Source: Chimonanthus salicifolius
Taxonomy: Eukaryota > Streptophyta > Magnoliopsida > Laurales > Calycanthaceae
Direction of reading: 5' to 3'
Length of the DNA stretch: 64,000 nt
Assembly (NCBI GenBank): GCA_013350335.1
Contig: CM023538.1
Location: 59,137,080-59,201,079 of the forward strand
Part shown: in pieces, positions 10,018 through 22,340 of the stretch
Layout of the letters: every line of letters begins with the position of its first letter
Numbering within the stretch: position 1 is the stretch's first letter
The notes under the pieces: generated by a model
Database searches by the model: none
What the model was told of the DNA's origin: nothing
The model's input: the letters and a program-made list of their open reading frames with translations, nothing else
Program-made: the position numbers and the translations under genes

Positions 10018-10180
10018 TATAGTTTAATTGATTACCTCCAATCTTAGAAAGTGGTAGATTACAGGTTTGAGCTCTTATGACCTAATTTTGATGTGCCCTA
10101 AGGATAGTGGACTCACCTGTGAGAGTTTTAGTAAGACTATATCTGAATTTCCCACAAGACACAAGTAAATAAAAAAAAAA
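10018..10180 (+). mobile_element. tRNA-derived SINE, family A
   Basis: TAATTGATTACCTCC, ATTACAGGTTTGAGCTC (B box), GATGTGCCCTAAGGATAGTG, TTTCCCACAAGACACAAG and an A-rich tail follow the family order. The 5' end is decayed. Confidence 0.6.
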
Positions 10181-11659
10181 CCTTATTGACCGTCATTAAA
10201 AAAAAAAAAATTGAGCTAAAATGAGCGCAAGAAAATACCCATTCGATTTTGGGTAATCTTTTTAGAGGAAAATCTGCAGTGAGAAAAAAATTAGGAGATG
10301 GTTTCCAAAACCATCCATCCAAAAAAATATGCGACGTCTGGATACCTACGGGCCAAACAAAAAAAAAAAAATGGAAAGGCCCCAACGTTGAATGGACAAT
10401 GGAATAATAAATAAAATAAAAAAAGAAATGAAAAAAGAAGTAAGGAGACATTTGCTAGGGAAAAAATCTCAACATAGTTTTCTCAATTAAATTTAATAAT
10501 TTATATATCATTATTAAATACTTGCAATTTTAAACAGTGGTTTAAAATTTGTACCGGCCTGTGGTCGACCGTAGCATGTATAGTTCGAATGGAGAAGGAA
10601 TAAAAACCCTTTCAGACTCCGGTTGAACTGGATTTTTTAATTCCGACCATTGTTCGCCGCTCGTGAAGATAAGATTTTGGAAAACGATTGAATGAAAACA
10701 AAGATGGAGAAGGAGAAAGAGAAGAGGAGGAAGAAACTCGGGTGGCTGAAACTGAGTCAGAATCTGAGTCATGAATCTGAGTTTGATTCTTTCAATTTGA
10801 TTTGGATTTGCATTTTTCATGTCTTACATTTTTTCTCACTCTTAACTAAATAAAAATTCCACAACCAAGTTGATTCTTTGAAGTTTCAATTGTCAAATAA
10901 AATTAGCGTCGGATTTAATATGATACATGCATGTCACATTTAGTCATTCGAAAAAGACAAAGCAAATACTGATTTGAGATTATTAATTTTTTTATATTTA
11001 TAATTGTATTTGAAGAAGGAAGAATATTTTTATTAACTATCATATTTTAATATTTTATTCAATAAATTATAACTAGGACTAGTTTGACCAAATTTAAGTG
11101 AGATTCCAACTTTACTGAAGTCATTGAACCCTATCTTCAATGAGAAGGTTTTACACATGGTTCGAAAAAATGGTCTCCACCGGTTAATATCGACAAATAT
11201 AATTCGTATCGACATATATTGGGACCCCACTTTCACCATTTCAAGTAGACGTACATAGACCGCTGGAGAAAACGAGGTAAGTCATTGGGAATTGATGGGT
11301 GCAGCTGTCAAAGATTGCTATTGATTTTCAAGCAGCCGTGTTTGGAAAGAATGAATGAATGAATGCCGTAATGGATTCTTCACACTTCAATGGTTCAATG
11401 TGTTTGGCATGGGATTCTTCCTTGCACTTTCTGAGGGTTTTTTTTCTTTGACTTTTATTTTATTTCTTAATTAGTTTTTTTTTTTTTAATAACGTAGGAG
11501 AAACTCTGAGCCTACTCCATTGATTTGTTGTCAAGTTGACAGAGTGCGCTTATGCTTAGCTCTTCTAAAACCTCTAGAGGAGACGCCTTATTTTTTAATT
11601 ATCAGATATCTTTGAACTAATCACTCTAAATTTATAGATGAGATTCCGAATATTGAATA

Positions 11660-11945
11660 GAAAAAAAGTTCATTTACAATGGAGAAATAAAAATAGAAAG
11701 AAGTTGCAAAAATATATATATTTTTTTAAACAAAGCTTGCACAAAACAAAGGAAAATAATTTCATGTAAAAATCATTTTTTTTTATTTTTATAAATATCT
11801 TTAAAAACAACAAAATTCAAGTTATTAAATGTTGGGAGTTAATCATATATTATTCATCAATCACCATCATTTGATTTTCTATTTATTCTTAGATGACTTT
11901 GAATTCTATATTTTCATTTTGGAGGGTAGCTACCCTCCCATCTCA
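11660..11945. repeat. Copy 1 of a 285-bp direct duplication, ending in a perfect palindrome
   Basis: Shares long near-identical blocks with 16495-16785, for example GCTTGCACAAAACAAAGG and TTATTAAATGTTGGGAGTTA. This copy ends with the perfect 18-bp palindrome GGAGGGTAGCTACCCTCC at 11921-11938. It may be an unrecognised transposon. 10181-11659 otherwise holds only AT-rich sequence and poly(A)/poly(T) tracts. Confidence 0.75.
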
Positions 11946-12246
11946 CCCAAACAAATACAAAAGTTATGAAACTTGTCAAGAACTAAAATCATCATAGATT
12001 TATATTTCTTTTTCCACTTCTTTTACAGAAATAATATGTTTTGCACAGTATTACTATGTGCACTTAGTTTTGGCGTCCATTAAATAAGTAATGATAGGTA
12101 CGTTGGAATGGTTATTCTTTCAATATATAGTTCATAAAAAACCACCTTAACTAAATTGATCAGATCATATTTTTAAATCCATCAAAATTTCCTTATTTTA
12201 AATTATTTTCTAATCCTTAAACTTTATAACTTTTAATTTTTTTTTA

Positions 12247-12720
12247 AGACCAAGGTGTCCAAGCCAGGCGTTTAAAAATCGGTATCGGCCGATATATCGG
12301 CCGATACGATATGTCGACCGATATATCGTTATTGGCCGATATATCGGCCGATATTTTTCTCTTTCTTCCTTGTTTTTTTAAATATCGGCCGATATCGGCC
12401 GATATTTTGATATCGGGCCGATATAATACGGCCGATATCAAGGCCGATATTGTGAATATCGGCCGATACGATACATATCGGCCGATATTCACATATCCAA
12501 AACCGATATATATCGGCCGATACGATACGTATCGGCCGATATTTAAACCCCTGGTCCAAGCCTCTTAGAACACTAATTCTTGGGTCATGTGCAAATCTCT
12601 TTATCCACATACACAATAATATCAAGGGGAGTGGCCTTTTTTGTGTTGAAAATGATTTGAACCCATGACCTCCGGCAATTTAGATGGGTTCTTGATTGCC
12701 AAGCCAACCCTCACGGATTA
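12247..12720 (-). mobile_element. tRNA-derived SINE, family B, split by a hAT insertion
   Basis: On the minus strand the family order is seen: B box TGGGTTCAAATCATTTTC at about 12660, then the 3' end ...GGCTTGGACACCTTGGTC. The body is interrupted at 12265-12553 by a hAT element that duplicated GTCCAAGC. Confidence 0.7.
12265..12553. mobile_element. hAT MITE filled with a GGCCGATAT palindrome array (type copy)
   Basis: Starts CAGGCGTTTAAA and ends TTTAAACCCCTG (inverted), flanked by perfect GTCCAAGC at 12257-12264 and 12554-12561. Inside its 289 bp are about thirteen copies of GGCCGAT, mostly as ATCGGCCGATAT or ATCGGCCGATAC, on a background as AT-rich as the rest. No coding capacity, although the array leaves spurious open frames on both strands. 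It is inserted in a family-B SINE, so it is the younger of the two. Confidence 0.88.
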
Positions 12721-13439
12721 TAACTTTTAAAAATATGAATTTAACAATTTAATCAAGACTTTTGATTCCAATAAACACATCATCATCCTAAGAATATATT
12801 AAAGAAATATCACTTTAATATCAATGCTTAGCATGAGCATGCCTTGCTTATTCATGAGATGAGCTCAAACTTATCTTCAAATCAAACTTAATTGAATTTG
12901 GTATTAATTTTAAATTTGGATTCAACTTAATTTATTTATTTTATTGAGTTAAGGTTGAATTTATTTGAATCACATCGTGACATTTTATAAATTTTTCATG
13001 CATTATATCAGTAAATCACTACCCATCTATTCTATACACTTATTTTGGCGATCGAGTTATTAAAAAAAATATAATATTATTTAAATATTCTTTTTTACTT
13101 TCAATTGTGTACATAAAATATTAATCATCAGATTAATAAAAATAATAATTTAAATGGTAATAATGATAATGAAAGGTCTTGCCGTCTTAATTTGGTAGAA
13201 TATCAAGTCAAGACAACATGTGACAATTGTCCAAGTCAAGCAAAGCTTTACTGGTGAGGTTGTCCATTACAACTTGGGCAAAAAGACTTGACCAAAGTCT
13301 TTCTTTAGACTTTTAATATCTGAATTCTCTTAACCTTAGTTAATAACTTAATTCTAGAGAGAAGTATATCATACGCCAGAGTTTAAATATTTGGGTTTTT
13401 TTTTAACATTTAATCTAAAATTTTTAAATATTTTTACCT

Positions 13440-13560
13440 GACTAATAATTGAGACATGTGTAAATCTCTGAATCTGCATACGTCGGTACAAAATTAAGAG
13501 GAATGACCATTTTTTTTTACTCCTAGGGTTTGATTCTAAGACCTCCTATAAAAAAGAGTA
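13440..13560 (-). mobile_element. SINE family B fragment
   Basis: GAGACATGTGTAAATCTCTG ... GAATGACCATTT ... GGGTTTGATTCTAAGACCTCC is the family body with its B box, on the minus strand. The stretches 12721-13439 and 13561-14173 on either side are AT-rich with nothing else recognised. Confidence 0.55.
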
Positions 13561-14183
13561 AATATTTGAGTGTTGTACTGCTATTTGTTGTTAGAATATA
13601 TTATCTATTCGATAAAAAATAAAGAAAAATGGTTGGATAATTGATTACAGAAATTATTAAATATATTTAAAATAGAATTTCTAACTTTTAGTTTTTTTTT
13701 TTTAAAGTAAAACAAAAATATTGAATAAATATTTTTACTTCTTATGTTCAAAACAATTGTGAAGATAGATCGAATGAATATTAATTTAAATTTAAAGATG
13801 AAAACAATATTTTTAATAATTTAAATATAATCGTAAAAAAGGGCTTTTTGCCCAAGTGGATAGCCTAGTTGAGATTGTTTAGATATATTATTTTTAGGAG
13901 AAGATCTTTCCATTCTTTGCTTTGGTTTGTGAAAGTTTGATTGGGTGGATTTTATTGATTTGAGTAGGGTTAGCAATAAATGGTGTGGTTAGATACTTTA
14001 GATTTGAATCGTGTTAGTTACACTTACACGTAATAATAGATTATTTTAATAATTTGATTGAATATTTATATAAAAATATTTGTTTAATAATTTTGTTTTT
14101 CTTTAAAAATTAAAAACTTAAGATAATTTAATTTGAGAAAATTCATTTTAATAATTTAATAATTTATATGATAATATATCTAA

Positions 14184-15041
14184 GTCGGCTATATAGACAC
14201 TCGATTTTTCTTTCTCTATACACTCTATTTTCATTTTTGGGTAGCAAATTACTATTTTTCTCTTCCATTTTTTCCCGTTCCAACGAATAGACAGTTCATT
14301 TTGCGTTCGTTTATGTGGAGAAGGATTTTCAAAAGAAGTCACTTTTCGATCGATTTTTATAAACAATGTATCAAAATTTATCTACTCTGAATTTTATGAA
14401 TTCCGAGACTGATTTTAAGTGAAAAGGGTATAGTTTTATACTTAAAAAATCGTATCTAAAGAATTAAAGAGAAAAAATATTCCCTCTTAATTATTTAGGT
14501 ACGATTTTTTAAATCCAAAACTATACCATTTTCACTTAAAATCAGTTATCAAGTTCATAGAATTCAGAGTAGATGAATTTTGATACCTTGTTTATAAAAA
14601 TCGATCGAGAAACGGCCTCTCTGCGAACTATGATCTTTGCGCGTTTGACTCGGGTTTTCAAGGAGACGGTTTCTCTACCTATTTCTACAAATAAGGTATC
14701 AAAATTTATTTATTCTGAATTTTATAAACTCTTGAACCGATTTTAAGTAAAAATGATATAGTTTTGGACTTAAAAAATCGTATCCAAATAATTAAGAGTG
14801 GAAGTCATTTTTCCTTAATTCTTTGAGTAAAAAATTATACAATTTCACTTAAAATAAGTTATAGAGTTCATAAAATTTAAAATAAATAAATTTTAATATC
14901 TTATTTATAAAAATATATCGAAAACTAATTTCATTTTAGAATCCCACTCCACACTTCACGTGCCGAATATGTAGAAAAAAGAAAGCCCGTCTCACGTACC
15001 GAATATGTAGAAAAGAAAGACCAAGTATCGACATGGCCGAC
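14184..15041. mobile_element. Mutator-like non-autonomous element containing two successive hairpins
   Basis: The ends GTCGGCTATATAGACACTCG (14184) and CAAGTATCGACATGGCCGAC (to 15041) are inverted repeats, flanked by a perfect 10-bp TSD ATATATCTAA (14174-14183, 15042-15051), pointing to Mutator-like. Two hairpins lie inside. Hairpin 1 is 14366-14592, with arms of about 100 bp carrying TCTGAATTTTATGAA, GATTTTAAGTGAAAA and AAAAAATCGTA. Hairpin 2 is a diverged copy at 14693-14905. The 3' part repeats GTGCCGAATATGTAGAAAA twice. Confidence 0.8.
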
Positions 15042-15184
15042 ATATATCTAATCTTCTAAACTCTAAAGTGAACTCAACATCGGTAACGACGTTCCCAACG
15101 GCTGTTGAGTGTTGTCAATTTCACGTAACATGAGAAGGGACGGTACTTTTACACAATGACCAAAATACCTCTATTTATTAATTT

Positions 15185-15630
15185 TTAAGGATCAAATAAT
15201 ATCGGTTGATACATATTATATCGACTGTATAAAAAGGTTATTGGCTGATATGACCGATAATCGGTCCAAAATATCACCCAATACAGTCGAGATGTATAAA
15301 ATTCAATTTTTAAAAATTATTTCATTTTTTTTTTTAAAAAAAAACAAAAACCAATATCGCCCAATACGGCTGATATATCGGACCATTTATCGGTTCACAT
15401 ATCGGCCAATATTGTATTTATCAGTTTGGAAAGAGTGCTTTTTTTAAAAAAAAAACTGATGTCGGTTGTGGGCTCCACACGATATCGGCAATATTATGTC
15501 CGAATATCGGTGATATATGTTCGAATATCGGCCGATATATCTACCGTTTATCGGTAAACAATATCGGCCGATATTTCTATTTATCAGTTTTGGCGACTTT
15601 TAGCAGTTTTAGGCAGTTTTTAAGAGGTTT
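15185..15630. mobile_element. Decayed GGCCGATAT-array element
   Basis: Scattered ATATCGGCCGATAT, ATCGGTTGATA, ATATCGGCCAATA and similar words over about 445 bp match the 12265 element, in degraded form. A T-run/A-run centre is present as in other copies. The ends and TSD could not be fixed. Confidence 0.55.
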
Positions 15631-16329
15631 TTAAACTCAAGTGATGTCAAGTTTTCAACTTTGAAGTATTAGCCCCAACTATTATTATTAGATTTAATAT
15701 ATTATCTTTAATTCCATTAGAAATTTGCCTCTAAGATTAAGAATTTAAAAAATTAGATAGATTAAAATACAACAAACATTTTAAAAAATCATACTAATCA
15801 CTAAATTTATCATAAATTTCTTACATACCTTTTCATAATTTTTAATAGAATTTTATTAAAATTGGGATCTTACTTTCTAGAATTTTGTATTTTGATTTTG
15901 ATTTTATACTTTTATTTCTTAAGAGACTTATGTTATTGACGGTGAAATATTTCTTTAATTAGATGTCGATCATGAATGCGAGGATCAAATTAAATTTAAG
16001 AAGTACAATTTAAGATGAATTTGTCAATGACATTTACAATTGGAATTTGAGATGGATGTAACATGCATAGATGTTAGGTTAACAAGTGATAGAAAATATA
16101 ATATTAAACATATAAATTTAATTTTGATGATGTTAGCTTTTATAGGAGATCTTAAATATTTATTATTAATTGTTTTATCTTAACTTAGAATAAAAGTATG
16201 TAAAATGCTTAATCACTAAATTTATCAAAAATTTCTTACATACTTTTTCATAATTTTAATTGTTTTTATTATTTCTCTTCATTTTATTGTTAATTTTAAT
16301 ATTAATCGTATTCGAAACTTAAATAAATA

Positions 16330-16490
16330 ATTTGAATATGTATATGACCGATATTTAATAAAAAAAATTATATTTTCAAGAAGCTCCAAATTTTCTGAAA
16401 TTACCATAAAATTTTCGAACCAAAATACAAATAAATGGAAATATCGGATGAGAGAGAAACTTATCGGGCGATATTTGCATATCGGCCTCA
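16330..16490. mobile_element. Small decayed GGCCGATAT-array fragment
   Basis: ATGACCGATATTTAA, AAATATCGGATGAG, TATCGGGCGATATTTGC and ATATCGGCC lie in 160 bp, directly abutting copy 2 of the 285-bp duplication. 15631-16329 is AT-rich with nothing recognised. Confidence 0.45.
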
Positions 16491-16494
16491 CCAT

Positions 16495-16785
16495 AGAAAA
16501 AGCTCATTTACACTCGAGAAATAAAAATATAAAGAAGTTGCAAATATAATTTCTTTTAAAAAAAGCTTGCACAAAACAAAGGAAAATAAATTCATGTAAA
16601 AACCATTTTTTTTTTATAAAAATATTGCACAGAACATATCTTTAAAAAAATAAAATTCAAGTTATTAAATGTTGGGAGTTAATCATATATTATTCATCAA
16701 TCATCATCATTTGATTTTCTATTATTCTTAGATGACTTTGAATTCTATATTTTCATTTTGCAGGATTGCTACCCTCCAATCTCAT
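16495..16785. repeat. Copy 2 of the 285-bp direct duplication
   Basis: Aligns to 11660-11945 end to end, with small indels and an extra AATATTGCACAGAAC block. The terminal palindrome of copy 1 is mutated here (GCAGGATTGCTACCCTCC). 16786-17841 holds only AT-rich unassigned sequence. Confidence 0.75.
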
Positions 16786-17849
16786 TGCTTCTATTTTTAT
16801 TGTCTGATAATTAGAATGAGTGAATATAGTCTTATACTTATTTTTTGTCCTCCAATTAATTTTGCATTGGTCTCCCTTCAATGTTTTTGATGTTGGCTCC
16901 TTCGAACCTGCGTTCGGATGAAAGGTAATTTTTATAGGAGTTACTTAGAATTACATTTAACCAGGGATTATTCTAGATATCATGAAAAAGCCTTTTCAAA
17001 AGTGAGAGAAGAGTAAAAAGTTATTAAGACCATAAAGTTATCTTATTTAAATTAAATAAAATAGATATTTAAGGTAGAATTTTTTTATTATCTATTAACT
17101 ATATTTACTTGAACCAAATAAATAGTTATATTTAAATGGAATTTTTTTTTATGAATGTCAAATTGAAAATAAATATGTCGATTTAATAAAGTTTATACAA
17201 AAAATATTAATAGAAACTAAATTAAGTGAGGAGTTATCTGATACCATGTCCTTGAAGGAAACAACAAAAGAGAAATGGGACTGAGTAGTTAGAGGGCAAA
17301 TTTGACATTGCAACAAAGGTATCGGCCGTTCATAAAATCTTTTGGAAGCATTTATTGTAAAAGAACTTTCTTATTTAGTGGCTCAAATATAAAGACTTTC
17401 TTGTCAAAGAAAATTCGTAGGTATTGATTGATAAATAGTAAAATTTTATTTTAATAATTATGCCAACTTTCTCATTTTCATAGGCACCTGATTAACTATT
17501 TGAGAATATACAAGACTCTTTATCAAAACACAAGTTAAATTTACGAAAAAGTGATTAATTGAAGTAAAGTGGTAATCAAAGTCACGACTCTCAATTTTTT
17601 AGACCCATTTTTTACCATTACGCCAAGTCGCCAACCCTTTCGGATTGCGCCTTCTTCGAGAGCAGAGATTCTCACTTACTTTGGAGATCACTTGGGTATA
17701 ATTTATTTTTACTTAACTGTTAGTATGTAAGTATTTAAAATTTGATTGATAAAATATGCATCCATCCATTGATATATTATTTTTAATCACATATTAACAA
17801 TATTGATTTATGATATAGAATACTTTTTGGGTTAGATAATATCCACAAT

Positions 17850-18004
17850 CAGGGTAGAAGAAATGATCTCAGCCGATACGATCTATCGACCGATATCTAG
17901 TTATCGGTCGATATTATTCTCTTTCCTTACTTTTTTTTTTTTACAAAAATGGCCGATAGGATGCGGCCGAGATATCGGCATATCGGCCAATATTCGGACC
18001 CCTG
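17850..18004. mobile_element. Short hAT MITE of the GGCCGATAT family
   Basis: Starts CAGGGTAGAAG and ends CGGACCCCTG; flanks TCCACAAT (17842-17849) and GCCACAAC (18005-18012) agree at 6 of 8 positions, an aged 8-bp TSD. Internal words are CAGCCGATACGATC, CGACCGATATC and ATATCGGCCAATATT. At 155 bp it is a reduced copy. Confidence 0.7.
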
Positions 18005-19339
18005 GCCACAACAATAACAATTATTTTAGGCAAGTTCTTAATGAAAGGTATTTTTCTATTCAACCTCATTTTTTTAAGATTTTTTATGTTGAGTTATTGT
18101 TATTATTTTTGAATTTTTTCTTTAAGATAATCTCTTTTTTGAATTTCTGTAAAAAAATGAATGAAATGATGTTGGTGTTTATAGAATTGAACACCTGATT
18201 CGCATGGTTTAGGTAGTGTTTGCATCATTTCTTACAAATTTTTTCATCATTTTCATGAAATTAGAGTTTTCTGACAAAACATCTTAAATTATAGTGAAAA
18301 ATACATGTCATTATGAAGGGCTAAAGAATATAGATTTCATATAAGATGCCTGTTAATATTTATTTTCCATTTTGTGGATTTTTTAATATATTCTATTTAT
18401 ATTGAAGTTTATGATCTTCAATTGTCGAATACTTTATTAAAAATCCGACCAAAATATGCTCAAAAAATCATTTTCATTTTTCATTTTCTATTTTTTTTAT
18501 ATTTTTTGGTGCATTTTTTTTCAAATCCAATAAAATCACACATCAATTTATATCAACATACCAAACAATAGTTACGACATGAACATAAACTTCATTAATT
18601 AAATATAATATATATTGTATATATATTAATAAAAGTGTCCTCGTATGTTTTAAATATAATTAAACTTTGACAAACAGACATCATTGTTTGTCCATATATA
18701 TATTGAAAAGTTTACACATAACTCAAAATTCAAACGACTTTAGTCTTAAAAAAATTGTATGAACCAGATTTTTGTCTATATTTTAACCTCAATCTAACAA
18801 ACTTGTTAGACATCTCTTATCTGATTACTTCACAATTTATCTAATTAACAATTAATGTCACTTGATTATCTCCTTCTAAACACAATTAACTAAGGAGGTG
18901 TGGGTCCATATCTTGATCAGAACTGGGCCCCACACAGCCAGGATACAAATTTAAATAGATTTTCTACGACTTAGGGACTTGTGTAGCGTGTGCAATCCGG
19001 CCAAAATAATATTCTAATGTTTATTTGAATAAACTTTATAGTTGACTACTTTTAAAAAATATTTCATGACCTTCATAGGAAGGGAAGTGTCACACTGTCA
19101 CGCCCCTGGGTCAGTCCACACTTACATTTTATATATCCATACATTCCCTAATCTGAGTCCTGCAAAAGAATAAATTAATAGAGAGAGCAACAAAATAATT
19201 GGATAACAATAGATATTTAATGTATAAAAACAAACAGTTGTTTAGGTTTAGCGTATTGGAATTCATCATACACTGATGCATTAGATCACTACTCTTTTGT
19301 TCTTTTGTGTTTTGTCAAATGGTTTTTATTTTTTATTTT

Positions 19340-19470
19340 TTTAAGAATACGGTGTTCAGTTCTCTTAGAGTATCTCCATAATCTTTAGGACATGTGTAAA
19401 TCTCTCTATCTATACACATCAAGTAAAACTATGGAGAGTCATCTTATTGTGTTGAGGCCTTTTTTTTCTA
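19340..19470 (-). mobile_element. SINE family B fragment
   Basis: TTAGGACATGTGTAAATCTC ... CTATACACATCAAGTAAAAC ... GAGAGTCATC matches the family body in minus orientation, truncated at the tRNA-like end. 18013-19339 and 19471-20540 hold nothing else beyond AT-rich sequence and a vague GAGTC-rich patch at 19715-19870. Confidence 0.5.
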
Positions 19471-20539
19471 TTAAAAAATATTTTGATTTAGAGTAAGGAT
19501 CAAATAAGGGATTTCATTTCTTATTTATATATGTTTTGAGATGGTTCATTTTTTCTTGTCTGAGGACTTTTAAGATTTGTACACCACTTATATCGGATTA
19601 ATAAAACCTCGACTAATCAGAATGTGATATAAAGTTATGAACAAAGGAGTGTGGACCTATCATTTGTTTTACTCAATTACGATGTGTTTATATTATGGTT
19701 TAAAAACTCAAAAAAATTAGGCGAGTCAGTCCCAGTTAACTTGACTTGACTTGACAAGATTTTGAGTCGAGCAAGTTAGTGAATTTTATCGAGTTTTTGA
19801 GTCAAATCAAAACGAAGTTGGATTACTCTAGTCAATAAAATTTTGAATTAGATCCAAATTTCGAGTTTTTGTACTGTAAATTTTATCTCCAACAGAATAA
19901 CAATTTATCTCCTTCTACACACCATCATCCTAAGATTTGCCTGGAATACAAGAAGGTTCAACACAATAATATTGAAAAAAAAAAAGAACAAACGACAGAT
20001 AATAATCATATTAGTTTGCTTTAAGTGATGTCGCGCAAACGGCACTCACCCTTGAGTCATGTGAGACACACAGGGTGAAGTCCTAAGATGGGTAGATTTG
20101 AAAGGTATTTTCAAAATAATATTTTTTAAAAAATAAGTCTATTAGATTGGAAGAGCTATGATTTTTAAAGATCTAAAGATCAACGATTAAAATGGAGTCA
20201 CTGACCCATGTTAGCCACATATGGACCCTAACGGGGACGGTCACTCATGGGCTATTGTCCAAAGGCCAAAATAATAATTCTATCTGTCAAAATAATATAT
20301 GGGTAGTTGCAAGCTGAATCAGATGGATTTTATCATGTTGTTGTCATCCAACACTCCTAACAAAATAAAATAATATTTGTACATATTTGTCACATATTAT
20401 AAATATAACAAAAGCTTATATATAAAATCGACCTTTATGAGTTAAATCTATGTTTTAATCTAAACAAGAATCAAACTGTTGACATCTGCAATATGATTAC
20501 CTCATATTTTATTATTTGTAACTTTTATATTTTTTTAAT

Positions 20540-20880
20540 GATCAAGGTATTTAGATCTAGTCCATGGTGTAGCTCAACTGGTTAACCTCTCGTCTAGGAA
20601 GTTAGAGGTGCTAAGTTCGAATCTCCATGATCTAATCTGGTGTACTCTAAAGACAGTGGGTGTCATTCATGGAGATTTTTCGTTGGGTTTTCTACCGTCT
20701 TCTACATGTAAATTAAAAAAAAAAAGTGTTTAGATCTCTTAGGGCACGTGCAAGTCTCCTTAGCCATACACACCAAGATAATTTTATAAAAAATGACCTT
20801 TTGGAGTAGAGTGGGAATTAAACTCAAAACTTCTCTTTTCTCTTAAAGTGGATTCCTAACAATCGCTCGAATCTCTTTGA
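20540..20880 (-). mobile_element. SINE family B, interrupted by a family-A SINE
   Basis: ATGATCAAGGTATTTAGATCT continues after the insertion as TTAGATCTCTTAGGGCACG, CAAGTCTCCTTAGCCATAC and a B-box region AGTGGGAATTAAACTC (minus sense). The split is explained by the family-A insertion at 20559-20725. Confidence 0.7.
20559..20725 (+). mobile_element. tRNA-derived SINE, family A, full length and nested
   Basis: The best preserved family-A copy: GGTGTAGCTCAACTGG (A box), TAAGTTCGAATCTCC (B box), CTGGTGTACTCTAAAGACAG, CTACATGTAAATT and a poly(A) tail. The TSD is GTATTTAGATCT (20547-20558) / GTGTTTAGATCT (20726-20737), one mismatch, within a family-B SINE. Confidence 0.85.
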
Positions 20881-21266
20881 ATTAACACAGAATTATGGAG
20901 TTGTAGATTCAGAGTATCTTGATCATATTGGATCTAACAAGGCACATGTTTCACAAATTAATTAGTTATGGTGTGGAATCTGCACTACATTAATATTCTA
21001 ATCTTTGATTAAATAAATATGAAAGTTGACCACTTGAAATTTTTTATTACCGAAATATTAATGGTGGATCAAATAAAAACATGTACAGTCCTCACAGACT
21101 AAATGGAGACGCTGACTCTGAGGAAACTTTAGTGTCTATCCACCTCAAATTTCTTTGCATTTGGGACCCACCTTCAAGACTGTCCACACCCACTCATGAA
21201 TTGTACATACAGAGCCACAGGAAGGTGGATGGCTAAGAATTCAATTCCTTGTCTCCTGTGAAGTAA

Positions 21267-21268
<2 letters not shown>

Positions 21269-21329
<61 letters not shown>
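21269..21329. repeat. (TA)n microsatellite, about 30 units
   Basis: Uninterrupted alternating TA over about 60 bp. Likely polymorphic in length. Flanks 20881-21268 and 21330-21764 contain nothing recognised. Confidence 0.95.
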
Positions 21330-21332
<3 letters not shown>

Positions 21333-21764
21333 AAAATAGAGTAGAAAAGTAAACTAAAAAAAAAATTACTAAGTATTTGAGTCTTGAATCCAATGTGTGC
21401 TTCTATAAAAAAAAAAAAAATCTTGTATGACAAATTAAAATAAAATTTTGGATTTAATTTTCATAATAAATGGGTGCTGTGTCAGCCAAAGATTAAAAAT
21501 TTGGAGTGATGATACATATTACTCATGAATAATAATAAAATTAGAGTGACGATGCATAGTGATGTAAGATTTTGTTGAAAGATTCATATTTTAATAAATA
21601 GTTGTTTCTACACTATGGTATTGTTTTGATGGAAATAAGTCCAACTTCTCTGTAGAGAGTGAGGTCTGTAGTCAATGAACTTTTCTCTCCTCAAGTCGAA
21701 AATGGTGATCTCCATTTCTATCAAGAGAGCACCGTCGATATTCTCCTATTCTTGTTGAAATTTT

Positions 21765-21966
21765 TTTATGATCAAGATGTCGATAGGTTGGATATGGGAC
21801 ATTTTAACTCGACTAGTTCTTAGAGTATGTGTAAGTCTTTCAATCCAATACACACCGAGTAAACAACTATAGAGAGTGTCCTAAAGGAGTGTTGAGTGTG
21901 AATCGAACTTTAAATGTCCCTTCATGAAAAGAACTTTTTGATCGTTAGAGCAACCACTTCAGTGGA
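21765..21966 (-). mobile_element. SINE family B
   Basis: GATCAAGATGTCGATAGG, TTAGAGTATGTGTAAGTCTT, CCAATACACACCGAGTAAAC, GTGTGAATCGAACTTTAAA (B box) and GAGCAACCACTTCAGTGGAG give the whole body in minus orientation. Confidence 0.65.
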
Positions 21967-22147
21967 GTCTTCTACTTTAAGTTCTCTTCGTCGAAACAAA
22001 ACCCTTGACTTAAAATACGATATAGCTTTTCCAGCTTTATAAAGGTAGAGATCCAATCAAAATATTTCGTTTCAAAATTCAAAAATCACAAAAGTACAAA
22101 TTGATGTTTATAGAGAAATTTTCATTTTAAAATGCTAGTAGTCTAAT

Positions 22148-22340
22148 CAAAAGGGGTTCAAATGATGGTCAAGAACCCACCTCACGAAGTGAAAGTTCTG
22201 AGTTTGATTACCACTCCACTCTAAATGATCACTCTTTGTAGAATTATGTAGTGTGTATGAGTAGGGAGGCTTTCATACACTCTGAGAATTAGCCAGATAC
22301 TCTAAAAAGCCAGACATTTGGGACATAAAAAAAAAAAGTT
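22148..22340 (+). mobile_element. SINE family B, near full length
   Basis: GGGGTTCAAATGATGGTCAAGAACCC (head), TGAGTTTGATTACCACTCC (B box), TGATCACTCTTTGTAGAATT, TAGTGTGTATGAGTAGGGAG, GATACTCTAAAAAGCC and GACATTTGGGACAT plus poly(A). Confidence 0.75.

Noticed and set aside
12244..12625. Overlapping open frames on both strands (IGRYRPI-like repeats)
   Set aside because: They are translations of the GGCCGATAT array in a MITE; the same repeats open several frames at once.
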